The notes: generated by a model not told the origin, from the letters alone. A stretch of 43,481 nt of DNA from DASRAJ01 sp039920305 (GCA_039920305.1 JBDSEA010000035.1:1-43481); one strand, 5' to 3'; shown: positions 35,438 through 43,481, counted from the stretch's first letter. Numbers and translations are program-made.

Positions 35438-37057
35438 ATGATAAATCTTCGTGTTGGTGTTTTCTTAAACGTAATATTTCTTGCTAATTCACTCCTTGGA
35501 CAAAACATCACTAATGTTTATAATTTCGGGGGAAATGATTATGACAACATTTTATATCTTAAGATTGATAGTCTGGGTAATAAAATCATCTTGAGTGAAT
35601 GCTCCCCAGATCTGAGCATAGCACAGGATTCTCTATACCCATTAGGGTCCACAGATGTATACCTTTTTAAACAGAATGATACGGACAGCATTCTGTGGAG
35701 TAAGCATTTTGGTTTACCGGAAGCAAGTTTTAATCCTCAATTTTGCCTAACAATTGATGGTAGTGGAAATATCATAGCAGGGATACCTATAGAATCCGGA
35801 TTTTCTTATGGTGATATTATATTTTGTGAAGATTCAGTCTTTATGTATGATTCTACATTCTGTTTTCCCGATAGTTATTGTTCTTACACTATTTTATTTA
35901 AATTTTCACCGGATGGTAAATTACTTTGGACAAAAAAATCTTTTTATCCGGTTCCGATTACAGCCGACAATAATGATTATCTCTATATGCATGGCGAGTA
36001 TAATAATAGTGATACAGCTTATTTGTTGCAAAAGGTTGATTCCATGGGTAATTTAATCTGGAATTTAGGTTATACTTGTGATAATCCGGCAGGAATACAG
36101 TCAATAACTACTAATAACAGTGGAAATATTCTTGTAGCGGGATATTATTATACTAACATTTGTCTTGGACCCTTTACCTTAAATTCTGCTGGAAATGATG
36201 ATGCATATATCACTCTTGTTGATTCAAATGGAAATTATCTCTGGGCAAAAAGCGCGGGTGGAACAGACTATGAAAATTTAAACATGGCTGTATTTGATAA
36301 TCAGGGAAACATATATTTTGTAGGAAATGCAAAGGATGACATGTTATTTGATTCTATGCAGATTTCATCTTATTATAATTACTATACGTACGTAGCAAAG
36401 TACAGATCGGATGGAGAATTTTTATGGGTTAAAGCTTTAGACGGTGTTTATACTCCCCTGAATGATATCGCAACAGATCGGGAAGGAAATCTATTTTTAT
36501 TGTCAGCCATAACCGAAAATGTAGATTTAGGAAATGGAGTTTTTATTTCCTTTATAAATTCTGCTTCTAATTGCATACTTATAAAACTGGATTCGAATGG
36601 AGTGGCTCAATGGGGAGTGAATTTAGGGGGTGGACAAAATGAAGGTAATAGTCTTGTTATTGGCAGAGACAGTACTATATACACCGCTGAGTACTATTAT
36701 GATCATTTGAATTTTGATCTTTACGATTTAAATTCATACGGTGCTTATGATGTATGCATTATTACCCTGGAAGACAACCAGGATATTACTGCAGTAAATG
36801 TCATGAAGCCTGTTGCTCATCAGTTTTCTATAGTTCCCAATCCTGCAAATGATCATATCATGGTCAATTTTGACCTGCTTCCAGGGGATGGGGAAATATC
36901 AATTTATGACCTAAGAGGCCGGGAAGTTCTTAGAAATAAAGTTTTAAGAAATGAAAATCATATAAGCCTGAGCTTAAAAACGCTAACACCTGAATTATTT
37001 ATTATAAAGTTAGAAACAGCTTTTGAAACTTTTACAGAAAAGCTTGTAGTCAAATAA
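35438..37057 (+). CDS. Secreted SBBP-type repeat protein with T9SS sorting domain
   Basis: 539 residues, signal peptide MINLRVGVFLNVIFLANSLLGQ. Several repeats follow (GNILVAGYYYTNICLGPFTLNSAGNDDAYITLVDSNGNYLWAKSAGGTDYEN and DNQGNIYFVGNAKDDMLFDS... are two), with the D.NG..LWAK.GG pattern of SBBP beta-propellers. The last about 80 residues (FSIVPNPANDHIMVNF ... IYDLRGREVL ... KLETAFETFTEKLVVK) form a type A T9SS domain, so it is exported to the surface. It shares its operon and its AT-rich composition with the preceding propeller protein. Ligand unknown. Confidence 0.9.
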   Translation: MINLRVGVFLNVIFLANSLLGQNITNVYNFGGNDYDNILYLKIDSLGNKIILSECSPDLSIAQDSLYPLGSTDVYLFKQNDTDSILWSKHFGLPEASFNPQFCLTIDGSGNIIAGIPIESGFSYGDIIFCEDSVFMYDSTFCFPDSYCSYTILFKFSPDGKLLWTKKSFYPVPITADNNDYLYMHGEYNNSDTAYLLQKVDSMGNLIWNLGYTCDNPAGIQSITTNNSGNILVAGYYYTNICLGPFTLNSAGNDDAYITLVDSNGNYLWAKSAGGTDYENLNMAVFDNQGNIYFVGNAKDDMLFDSMQISSYYNYYTYVAKYRSDGEFLWVKALDGVYTPLNDIATDREGNLFLLSAITENVDLGNGVFISFINSASNCILIKLDSNGVAQWGVNLGGGQNEGNSLVIGRDSTIYTAEYYYDHLNFDLYDLNSYGAYDVCIITLEDNQDITAVNVMKPVAHQFSIVPNPANDHIMVNFDLLPGDGEISIYDLRGREVLRNKVLRNENHISLSLKTLTPELFIIKLETAFETFTEKLVVK

Positions 37058-37082
37058 GAGGAACTTGAAACCTCTCAGGTTA

Positions 37083-37589
37083 ATGTCAAGAATCTTTCTC
37101 ATCGGCTTCATGGGTTCCGGAAAAACTTTTCTCGGAAAACAACTTGCTCAGTTGTTGAATTACGAATTCATTGATCTCGACGAGGCAATCGAAAAAGAAG
37201 GAGGTGTTTCAATAGCTGAAATTTTTTCTGCAAATGGAGAGGAGTATTTCCGAAACGAAGAATCTTCGGTGCTGAAATCAATTTCGCAAAAACAAAATGT
37301 GGTTGTTGCTACAGGCGGGGGAACACCCTGCTTTTATGACAATATGAAATGGATGAATGATCACGGCCTCACCGTTTATCTCAAGCTTACACCTGAATTC
37401 CTGTTTCAGCGGTTAAAACCTGAAACTCTTCATCGTCCGCTGCTAAGCGGAAAATCTGAGGAGCAGCTGAAATTCTACATCAGTTCAAAATTAGACGAGC
37501 GAAAACCATATTACGCCATGTCGCACATTACGGTGAAGGCTAATGAAATTGCTGCACCCGCAATTGCCACATTGATTACTGAGTTTTAA
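37083..37589 (+). CDS. aroK: Shikimate kinase
   Basis: 168 residues from ATG 37083; a TTG at 37065 would add six residues (MKPLRL) but the family starts MSRIFLIGFMGSGKT. It phosphorylates shikimate at the 3-hydroxyl with ATP, fifth step of aromatic amino-acid synthesis. Walker A is GFMGSGKTFLGK, the shikimate-binding Asp is in FIDLDEAIE, an Arg in EEYFRNEES, the GGG loop in ATGGGTPC, and a lid Arg in LHRPLLSG. Length is normal. It sits just after the propeller genes (25 nt) and before the mraZ promoter region. Confidence 0.95.
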   Translation: MSRIFLIGFMGSGKTFLGKQLAQLLNYEFIDLDEAIEKEGGVSIAEIFSANGEEYFRNEESSVLKSISQKQNVVVATGGGTPCFYDNMKWMNDHGLTVYLKLTPEFLFQRLKPETLHRPLLSGKSEEQLKFYISSKLDERKPYYAMSHITVKANEIAAPAIATLITEF

Positions 37590-37596
37590 CAGCAGC

Positions 37597-37654
37597 GCGC
37601 TATGCTCCCCTCTGAGTTGCTATGACACCTTCTCGAATGAATGGAGCATATCGC
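37597..37654. terminator. 12-nt inverted repeat downstream of aroK
   Basis: GCGCTATGCTCC (37597-37608) pairs with GGAGCATATCGC (37643-37654) with one mismatch (11 of 12 bp) around a 34-nt spacer; TTTTAC follows the right arm. It lies between the aroK stop and the mraZ operator. It may be a terminator, a structured RNA end or a protein-binding site. The long loop makes a simple intrinsic terminator less certain. Confidence 0.4.
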
Positions 37655-37744
37655 TTTTACACTAATTCTTCTGCTGGTATTTAATCTCTCCACACTCTGA
37701 CTGAGGTGTTCTTTCATGGGGTAAAAAATAAATTTTCCACATTT

Positions 37745-37780
37745 GTGTAAAGAAGTGTAATAAAGTGTAAAAAATGTATT
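37745..37780 (+). promoter_or_regulatory. MraZ operator: three GTGTAA boxes at exact 10-bp spacing
   Basis: GTGTAA occurs at 37745-37750, 37755-37760 and 37765-37770, one helical turn apart, with a degenerate fourth box (ATGTAT, 37774-37779). MraZ proteins bind three or four direct repeats on a 10-bp period upstream of mraZ (TGGGN repeats in E. coli, AAAGTG-type repeats in Mycoplasma). The boxes here lie just upstream of the -7 box, where bound MraZ would block RNA polymerase. The repeats are seen; MraZ binding is inferred. Confidence 0.75.
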
Positions 37781-37788
37781 TACATTTG
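37781..37788 (+). promoter_or_regulatory. -7 promoter box for mraZ and the dcw cluster
   Basis: TACATTTG matches TAnnTTTG, abuts the GTGTAA boxes and ends 17 nt before the mraZ ATG. No -33 TTG is evident because the region is filled by the repeats. Probably drives mraZ-rsmH-ftsL-ftsI. Confidence 0.6.
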
Positions 37789-37805
37789 GAACGCGATTTC
37801 ACTCC

Positions 37806-38270
37806 ATGCAGAAAACAGATTTCAACGGCGAGTATCCGGTCACACTTGACAGCAAGAGTCGTATCCTTTTTCCTGCAGCTTTAAAAAAGCAGGTCCCGGT
37901 AAATGCCAGGAACACCTTCATGATGCTGCGGGCAACTGACAAATGCCTGGTGATGTATGCAATTCACGACTGGGAAATACTAAGTAATACCGTAAGAAAA
38001 ATCAGTCACTTCAATCAGGACAATATTGATGCGTTGCGATTCCTCTTTGATGGTGCCACGAAAGTCATCATTGATAATTCGAACCGGATCATGATTCCCA
38101 AAACATTATTGCATTATGCCGGGATAAAAAAAGACATCATTATCAAGGCCTTTCTGAATCGAATTGAGATATGGGATGAAAGGTTTTTCCATCAAAACAG
38201 AGTGAAGGATATGCCGGCGAAACAGAAGAAGGTGCAGAAAGTGCTGGGAACAATGACGTTTGAATGGTGA
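37806..38270 (+). CDS. mraZ: Transcriptional regulator MraZ
   Basis: 154 residues. MraZ is a DNA-binding repressor that controls the cell-division and cell-wall (dcw) cluster. Two SpoVT/AbrB-like halves are visible: FNGEYPVTLDSKSRILFPAALKKQV (DxKxRxxxPxxfr signature) and FDGATKVIIDNSNRIMIPKTLLHYAGI (second copy), followed by KDIIIKAFLNRIEIWDERFFHQNR. Length and position at the head of the cluster are typical. Putative operator repeats and a -7 box lie directly upstream, consistent with autoregulation. The rsmH gene starts 39 nt later. Confidence 0.96.
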   Translation: MQKTDFNGEYPVTLDSKSRILFPAALKKQVPVNARNTFMMLRATDKCLVMYAIHDWEILSNTVRKISHFNQDNIDALRFLFDGATKVIIDNSNRIMIPKTLLHYAGIKKDIIIKAFLNRIEIWDERFFHQNRVKDMPAKQKKVQKVLGTMTFEW

Positions 38271-38309
38271 CCGTTCGACAATGAGAAAAAATTAATTGAA
38301 AGCTGAAAT

Positions 38310-39278
38310 GTGAAAGAAGAAAATCCCGGTATAAATAAGACGAAACCTGAAATCTTCCATGTTCCTGTCTTACTGAATGAAGCCATAGAAGGATTAAACA
38401 TTAAAAATGAGGGGGTATATGTAGATGCAACATTCGGAGGCGGCGGACATACGAAAGCGATTCTTGAAAAACTGTCCGGGGGATTTCTGTCAGGGAATGA
38501 AGGAAGGTTGTTCGCCTTTGATCAGGATGAAGCAGCAGAAAAAAATATAATGATGAATGAGCGGTTGATTTTTATCAGGCAAAATTTCATACATATTAAA
38601 AGGATGCTAAGGGTTCATGGCATAACCAAGGTTGACGGGGTGCTTGCTGACCTTGGTGTTTCATCTTTTCAGGTTGACAATGCTTATCGTGGATTTGCTC
38701 ACCGCCTCGAAGGGGTACTGGATATGCGGATGGATGAACAGAATGAAAAAACAGCAGCCCTGATTGTCAACACCTATTCCGAAGCTCTATTACAGAAAAT
38801 ATTCAGTGAATACGGAGAAGTAAGAAATGCAAAAACACTGGCTGAAAAAATCACTGAAGCACGGAAAGAGAAAAGTATAAATACGATTAAAGAATTCATC
38901 ATGGTGATTGATGGATGTATCAGGGGGAACCGCAACCGTTACCTGGCCCAGGTATTTCAGGCGCTGCGCATGGAAGTAAACGACGAGTTAAATGCACTGA
39001 AAGATTTGCTCAGGCAAAGCATGGAAATACTAAATACCGGCGGGAGGCTCGTGGTGATTTCCTATCATTCCCTTGAAGACCGCATCGTTAAAAATTTTAT
39101 ACGGTCAGGAAATACGGATGGAATCGAAATAAAGGATGGTTTCGGCAACAAGGAAAAATTCTTCATGCCTGTCAACAAAAAACCTGTTGAAGCATCAGCA
39201 ATGGAGATTAAAATAAATCCAAGGGCACGAAGCGCTAAAATGAGAATTGCAGAAAGACTTAAAGTAGAACTCAGATGA
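38310..39278 (+). CDS. rsmH: 16S rRNA (cytosine(1402)-N4)-methyltransferase
   Basis: 322 residues, GTG start (the overlapping ATG two bases upstream is followed at once by TGA). It methylates N4 of C1402 in the 16S rRNA P-site. Motifs are FHVPVLLNEAIEGL, YVDATFGGGGHTKAIL (SAM site), FAFDQDEAA, GVLADLGVSSFQVDNAYRGFAHRLEGVLDMRMD, NRYLAQVFQALRMEVNDEL and VVISYHSLEDRIVKNFI. All core motifs are complete. It is the second dcw gene and overlaps ftsL by 4 nt (ATGA). Formerly called MraW. Confidence 0.96.
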   Translation: MKEENPGINKTKPEIFHVPVLLNEAIEGLNIKNEGVYVDATFGGGGHTKAILEKLSGGFLSGNEGRLFAFDQDEAAEKNIMMNERLIFIRQNFIHIKRMLRVHGITKVDGVLADLGVSSFQVDNAYRGFAHRLEGVLDMRMDEQNEKTAALIVNTYSEALLQKIFSEYGEVRNAKTLAEKITEARKEKSINTIKEFIMVIDGCIRGNRNRYLAQVFQALRMEVNDELNALKDLLRQSMEILNTGGRLVVISYHSLEDRIVKNFIRSGNTDGIEIKDGFGNKEKFFMPVNKKPVEASAMEIKINPRARSAKMRIAERLKVELR

Positions 39279-39682
39279 AAGAAATCAATTCAGTAAGGGA
39301 AGATGCTGCGCCACAATCTGATCCTGTTGCCGAAGAAAAGCTGCAGCGCAGGCCTTCAAAAAAGAACTGGCTCTATGAATCGCTGGACCTGAGCCGTCTT
39401 GTTCATCACCGGACCGTCATAAGAAATCTTCCTTTCATATTCTTTTTAGCGGGGGTCGGAATTCTTTACATCGCTAATTCACACTATGCAGAAAAAAATG
39501 TGAGGGAAATAGATCAGATCGAAAAACAATTGAACGAGCTGCGATGGGAATACATGACTACTAAATCCCAGCTCGAATACCTGAGTAAACAATCTGAAGT
39601 GGCAAAAATGGTGGAGCCGGCAGGGTTGAAGCAGTTACGTGAGCCTCCGAATAAAATTGTTACGATAGTCAATGAGCAATAA
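39275..39682 (+). CDS. ftsL: FtsL-like cell-division protein
   Basis: 135 residues. A basic cytoplasmic N-terminus (QRRPSKKNWLYESLDLSRLVHHRTVIRN) is longer than in E. coli FtsL, followed by one membrane helix (about 50-68, LPFIFFLAGVGILYIANSHY) and a periplasmic coiled coil (VREIDQIEKQLNELRWEYMTTKSQLEYLSKQSEVAKMV). This layout and its position between rsmH and ftsI identify the Bacteroidota FtsL-like protein of the divisome, partner of FtsB/FtsQ and activator of FtsWI. Primary sequence similarity to proteobacterial FtsL is low, so the call rests on architecture and context. It overlaps rsmH by 4 nt and ftsI by 11 nt. Confidence 0.88.
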   Translation: MKEINSVREDAAPQSDPVAEEKLQRRPSKKNWLYESLDLSRLVHHRTVIRNLPFIFFLAGVGILYIANSHYAEKNVREIDQIEKQLNELRWEYMTTKSQLEYLSKQSEVAKMVEPAGLKQLREPPNKIVTIVNEQ

Positions 39683-41792
39683 AAAAGAAATTTTCTGGAG
39701 AATCGGATTGGCCTACCTCATGCTGATACTTCTTGGCATCGGTATTATCTCCCAGGTCTTCTATATTCAAAATGTAAAGGGCAGCTACTACCGCTCCCTT
39801 GCTGATAGCATCACTACAAAGTATGCAACAGTAGCAGCGGAGCGCGGTAACATTTATTCAACTGACGGAAGATTGCTTGCAACATCACTTCCTTCTTTTG
39901 AATTAAGAATGGATATGAAGGCGGACGGACTTACTAAAGATGTATTCCGGAAAAATATTGATTCGCTCAGCTTATGCATGACAAGTTTTTTCAAAGACAA
40001 ATCTTCTTCCGATTATAAAAAAATTTTTGTGGCAGCCCGCTCGCGCGGTGAGCGCTATTTCCTGGTGAAGAAAGATGTGAGTTATCCTGATCTGCAGACG
40101 ATTAAGAAATTTCCGATTTTACGTTTCGGCCAGTTCAAAGGGGGCTTCATCGTCATTCAGCATAACAAGAGGCAATATCCATTCAGAGAACTGGCCAACC
40201 GTACAATCGGTTACATGCGCGATGCAACAGTACAACCCGTAGGTCTTGAAGGTAAATTTAATTCACAGCTTAAAGGCATTCCGGGTAAGCGCCTGATGCA
40301 AAAAGTTTCCGGTGGCGAATTTCTTCCAATAAACGATAAGAATGAAATAGATCCTCAAAATGGCAAGGACATCATTACAACCCTTGATGTAAATCTCCAG
40401 GATGTTGCAGAAGATGCATTGATGAAATCCCTCATAGAAAACAAGGCTGATCACGGGTGCTGCGTGGTGATGGATGTGAAAACAGGAGCAATCCGGGCAA
40501 TGGCAAATCTCGGAAAACAGGATAATGGAAGCTATGCAGAAGATTACAACTATTCAGTAGGCGAAAGTCATGAGCCTGGCTCTACGTTCAAGCTTGCTTC
40601 TATCATTGCGCTGCTTGAAGACGGATATGTTAACCTGGATGATACTGTTGATCTTGAGCTTGGCATTCATTCCTACTGGAATGGTAACTACAGGCAGGTC
40701 ATGCATGATGCCGAGCGTCATTCACTGCACCGGGTAAATATTATTTCTGCGTTCGCTCATTCATCCAATGTGGGTATCTCAAAGCTCGTGGATGAGTTTT
40801 ACCGTAATAATCCCGAAAAATATTTACAGCATCTGCACCACCTGCGGTTAGATCAGATGCTCAATATTGAAATTCCCGGAGAGCGACAGCCATTAATCAA
40901 AAAAATTAGTGACAAAACCTTTACCCGCTTTTCATTGCCCTGGATGAGCGTCGGATATGAGGTAAAAATGTCTCCGCTTCAAATTCTTACCCTTTACAAT
41001 GCCGTTGCAAACAACGGCAAAATGATGAAGCCATATCTTGTAGAAGCAATTGACGAATATGGTCAGCCCCAGCAGCAGTTTCATCCTGTGGTGCTTGAAC
41101 AAAAAATATGCTCTGAGCAAACACTGAGTGCTCTTCGCACCTTACTGGTGTCTGTTGTTGATAGCGGAACAGGACGTTCCTTAAGAAATCCCAACTATTT
41201 GATTGCAGGTAAAACAGGCACTGCCCAAATTGCCGACGAAACACGGAAGTATGCTGATAAAATTTATCAGTCATCATTCGTGGGATACTTTCCTGCTGAT
41301 CATCCCCTTTATTCATGCATTGTTGTTGTAAATGCACCATCAAATGGCATCTATTACGGAGCAGCTGTTGCCGGCCCGGTATTCAAAGAACTTGCTGATA
41401 AAGTTTTTTCAAGTGACCTCGGCTTGCATCAATCCATTGAAGCGCATTTAAACGATTCTCTGGTTTTACCCAAAATCAAGTCAGGATCCAAAAGTGATCT
41501 TACAGCAGTGTGCAGAAATCTTGGAATTCAACATCGGTCAAATTCAGAAAGTGACTGGGTGAATGTTACGGCAACAGGAGATCAAATAGTGATGACTGAT
41601 AAAAAAGAGCTGGAGGAAACAGGGATTGTACCCGATGTAAAGGGCATGGGGTTACGCAATGCAATCTACCTTCTTGAAAGCTCAGGATTGAAAGTTAATG
41701 CACGGGGGGCAGGCAGTGTGACATCACAAAGCATTCAACCCGAAACAAAATTTGAAAAGGGGCAAGTAATAACGATCACGCTCAGCTTGTAA
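39672..41792 (+). CDS. ftsI: Division-specific class B penicillin-binding protein (FtsI/PBP3) with PASTA domain
   Basis: 706 residues. Septal transpeptidase that cross-links peptidoglycan with FtsW. One membrane helix (about 11-32), a dimerisation/pedestal region with VAAERGNIYSTDGRLLATS, then the penicillin-binding domain with catalytic Ser304 in GSTFKLA (SxxK), SSN at 364-366 and KTG at 514-516 (AGKTGTAQI). A single PASTA domain occupies the end (about 652-706: VPDVKGMGLRNAIYLLESSGLKV...). The PASTA tail is common in Bacteroidota and Gram-positive FtsI or SpoVD-like proteins, absent in E. coli. It overlaps ftsL by 11 nt. Confidence 0.95.
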   Translation: MSNKKEIFWRIGLAYLMLILLGIGIISQVFYIQNVKGSYYRSLADSITTKYATVAAERGNIYSTDGRLLATSLPSFELRMDMKADGLTKDVFRKNIDSLSLCMTSFFKDKSSSDYKKIFVAARSRGERYFLVKKDVSYPDLQTIKKFPILRFGQFKGGFIVIQHNKRQYPFRELANRTIGYMRDATVQPVGLEGKFNSQLKGIPGKRLMQKVSGGEFLPINDKNEIDPQNGKDIITTLDVNLQDVAEDALMKSLIENKADHGCCVVMDVKTGAIRAMANLGKQDNGSYAEDYNYSVGESHEPGSTFKLASIIALLEDGYVNLDDTVDLELGIHSYWNGNYRQVMHDAERHSLHRVNIISAFAHSSNVGISKLVDEFYRNNPEKYLQHLHHLRLDQMLNIEIPGERQPLIKKISDKTFTRFSLPWMSVGYEVKMSPLQILTLYNAVANNGKMMKPYLVEAIDEYGQPQQQFHPVVLEQKICSEQTLSALRTLLVSVVDSGTGRSLRNPNYLIAGKTGTAQIADETRKYADKIYQSSFVGYFPADHPLYSCIVVVNAPSNGIYYGAAVAGPVFKELADKVFSSDLGLHQSIEAHLNDSLVLPKIKSGSKSDLTAVCRNLGIQHRSNSESDWVNVTATGDQIVMTDKKELEETGIVPDVKGMGLRNAIYLLESSGLKVNARGAGSVTSQSIQPETKFEKGQVITITLSL

Positions 41793-41968
41793 AACATAAC
41801 TGATGAATGCTGTCTGATATCCGTATCCGGGAGCAGGTGAAATTGATGATTGATGAAAATGCAGCACAGACAACAAGATTAAACAACAATGCCGGTACGT
41901 GCGGAATGTATATAAAAAGGTAAACAAGAATGGAATCCTGATCCCGTTTAACCGGAATAAATAATTGA

Positions 41969-43435
41969 GTGAAAAAACTATCTGATATACTATATAAAAT
42001 TTCACTGGTCGAGATCAGTGGTTCCACTGCTATTGAGGTGAATGACGTATGCTTTGATTCGAGAAAAGTGCATGCAGGAAGCTTATTCGTTGCCACCCGG
42101 GGTGTTAAAATGGATAGTCATTCATTCATTTCTGAATCTGAAAAAAAAGGAGCTGTTGCAATTGTATGTGAAAATTTTCCGACGCACAAAAGTGAAGGGA
42201 TTACTTATATTAAAGTGGCTGACAGTTCAATAGCACTTGCAATTGCTGCGGAAAATTTTTACGGCAATCCTTCATCACGTCTAAAAGTAATTGCAGTAAC
42301 CGGCACCAATGGAAAAACCACTGTTGCCACGCTCCTGAGCAACTTGTGCAGCGGGTTAAACTATAAATGCGGCTTGATCTCAACCGTTGAAAACCGCATT
42401 AACGGCAAAACCATTCCTTCGAATCACACTACTCCCGATGCTGTGCAACTGAGCGCATTACTGAGTGAAATGGTGAAGGCAGGCTGTGTATTCTGTTTCA
42501 TGGAAGCAAGTTCGCATGCCATTCATCAGAATCGCATTGCAGGGTTAAAATTTTCGGGGGCCATTTTCACCAATCTCTCGCACGATCATCTTGATTACCA
42601 CAAAACATTCAAGGAGTATATCGCGGCGAAGAAGAAGCTTTTTGATCAGCTTCCAGCCGATGCCTTTGCTCTTGTAAATTCCGATGACAAGCATGGCGCC
42701 GTCATGCTTCAGAATACCCGTGCCCGCGCCTACACATATGCCTTTCAGTCAACCGCTGATTTCAGAGCACGCATACTTGAAATAAGCTTTAACGGGATGG
42801 TTATGCAGATTGATGGCGAGGAAGTTTATACACCTGTGGTAGGAAGCTTTAATGGTTATAACCTGCTGGCTATTTATGCCGCAGCCTTAATCCTTGGGGA
42901 ACAAAAGATTCCGGTGCTTACCGTAATCAGCAAACTAAAACCTGCAGAGGGCAGATTCGATTACGTATTGAGCGAGAAAAATAAAATCATGGGTATCGTG
43001 GATTATGCGCATACGCCTGATGCGCTTGAGAAGATGCTGATAACCATCAGAGAGATCAGAACAGGTAATGAAAAGCTCATCACTATAGTCGGCTGCGGGG
43101 GCGATCGGGATGTGGCGAAGAGACCGGTGATGGCGAAAGTTGCAAGTGAATTGAGTGATCAGATCATTCTCACTTCTGACAATCCGAGAAGCGAAGAGCC
43201 GGATTCGATCCTGGAGCAAATGCAGAAGGGAATTGTGCCGGAAAAACTATCACGTACCCTAACCATCAGTGACCGGCGGGAAGCAATTCGCACAGCAGTT
43301 TCAATATCCGGCAAGGGTGATATTATTCTACTTGCGGGAAAAGGGCATGAAAAGTATCAGGAGATAAAAGGGATAAAACATCCTTTCGATGATAAGATTG
43401 AATTGAAGGAAGCATTCAGGACAATGGATAAGTAA
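41969..43435 (+). CDS. murE: UDP-N-acetylmuramoyl-L-alanyl-D-glutamate--2,6-diaminopimelate ligase
   Basis: 488 residues from GTG 41969. It adds the third residue of the peptidoglycan stem peptide with ATP in the cytoplasm. Motifs: VCFDSRKVHAGSLFVATRG (UDP-MurNAc site), VTGTNGKTTVATLL (P-loop), TTPDAVQLSALLSEM, MEASSHAIHQNR, FTNLSHDHLDYHKTFKEY (carbamylated-Lys region nearby), and LTSDNPRSEEP, whose DNPR motif marks meso-diaminopimelate rather than lysine as substrate. Length is normal. It follows ftsI after a 176-nt gap with no gene and no sure promoter. mraY, which usually follows, would begin beyond the window edge. Confidence 0.96.
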   Translation: MKKLSDILYKISLVEISGSTAIEVNDVCFDSRKVHAGSLFVATRGVKMDSHSFISESEKKGAVAIVCENFPTHKSEGITYIKVADSSIALAIAAENFYGNPSSRLKVIAVTGTNGKTTVATLLSNLCSGLNYKCGLISTVENRINGKTIPSNHTTPDAVQLSALLSEMVKAGCVFCFMEASSHAIHQNRIAGLKFSGAIFTNLSHDHLDYHKTFKEYIAAKKKLFDQLPADAFALVNSDDKHGAVMLQNTRARAYTYAFQSTADFRARILEISFNGMVMQIDGEEVYTPVVGSFNGYNLLAIYAAALILGEQKIPVLTVISKLKPAEGRFDYVLSEKNKIMGIVDYAHTPDALEKMLITIREIRTGNEKLITIVGCGGDRDVAKRPVMAKVASELSDQIILTSDNPRSEEPDSILEQMQKGIVPEKLSRTLTISDRREAIRTAVSISGKGDIILLAGKGHEKYQEIKGIKHPFDDKIELKEAFRTMDK

Positions 43436-43481
43436 GCAGAGCTAATTAAGAGGGGAACAAGCGGGTATTCCTGCTAAACCC

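Overview
The window is a chromosomal segment of a Bacteroidota bacterium; it fits the Chitinophagales/Sphingobacteriales/Saprospirales side better than gut Bacteroides, but the sequence does not settle the order. The evidence is threefold. Three secreted proteins end in type IX secretion (T9SS) C-terminal sorting domains (PNP...G.Y..K type). Lineage-typical families are present (BT_3928-like DoxX protein, DUF1599, probably DUF4421, FtsL-like protein, carboxypeptidase-regulatory TonB receptor). TAnnTTTG-type -7 promoter boxes lie 13-23 nt before several starts, with little Shine-Dalgarno signal. No tRNA, rRNA, CRISPR array or intact mobile element was found.

Layout. 1-977 is the 5' end (minus strand) of a large secreted repeat protein with 74-residue Ig-like repeats, cut by the window edge. 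978-2154 is gene-poor and holds the eroded 3' end of a umuC-like polymerase gene. 2155-8652 carries an outer-membrane barrel, then (minus) a FucP-type sugar transporter, folK and rtcB, then (plus) citrate synthase, a Nudix hydrolase and a small membrane protein. 8891-10315 is a secreted PQQ-type sugar dehydrogenase with a T9SS tail. 10408-19466 is a surface-polysaccharide region: GT4 glycosyltransferase, flippase, Wzz-like protein, O-antigen polymerase/ligase, methyltransferase, a GAF-SpoIIE phosphatase, a tiny winged-helix-like protein and a membrane GT2. 19537-25511 is a divergent pair: a 1121-residue Asp-box propeller T9SS protein and a FecA-like TonB receptor. 25697-32466 holds ribH, an MBL-fold hydrolase, a DUF4421-like protein, a ROK kinase, an M43 metalloprotease, a TPR lipoprotein and folP. 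32564-34329 is DUF1599 plus BT_3928. 34407-37057 is an AT-rich pair of secreted propeller proteins. 37083-43435 is aroK followed by the start of the dcw cell-wall cluster (mraZ-rsmH-ftsL-ftsI-murE).

The genes mostly serve the cell envelope: peptidoglycan and division, exopolysaccharide assembly, T9SS-secreted surface proteins and TonB import, with scattered folate (folK, folP), riboflavin (ribH), shikimate (aroK) and TCA (citrate synthase) genes. The most distinctive non-coding signals are three exact 10-bp-spaced GTGTAA boxes before mraZ, which look like a MraZ autoregulatory operator, and the umuC fossil. No clearly new multi-gene system is evident. The least explained assemblies are the phosphatase/winged-helix/GT2 group and the AT-rich propeller pair.
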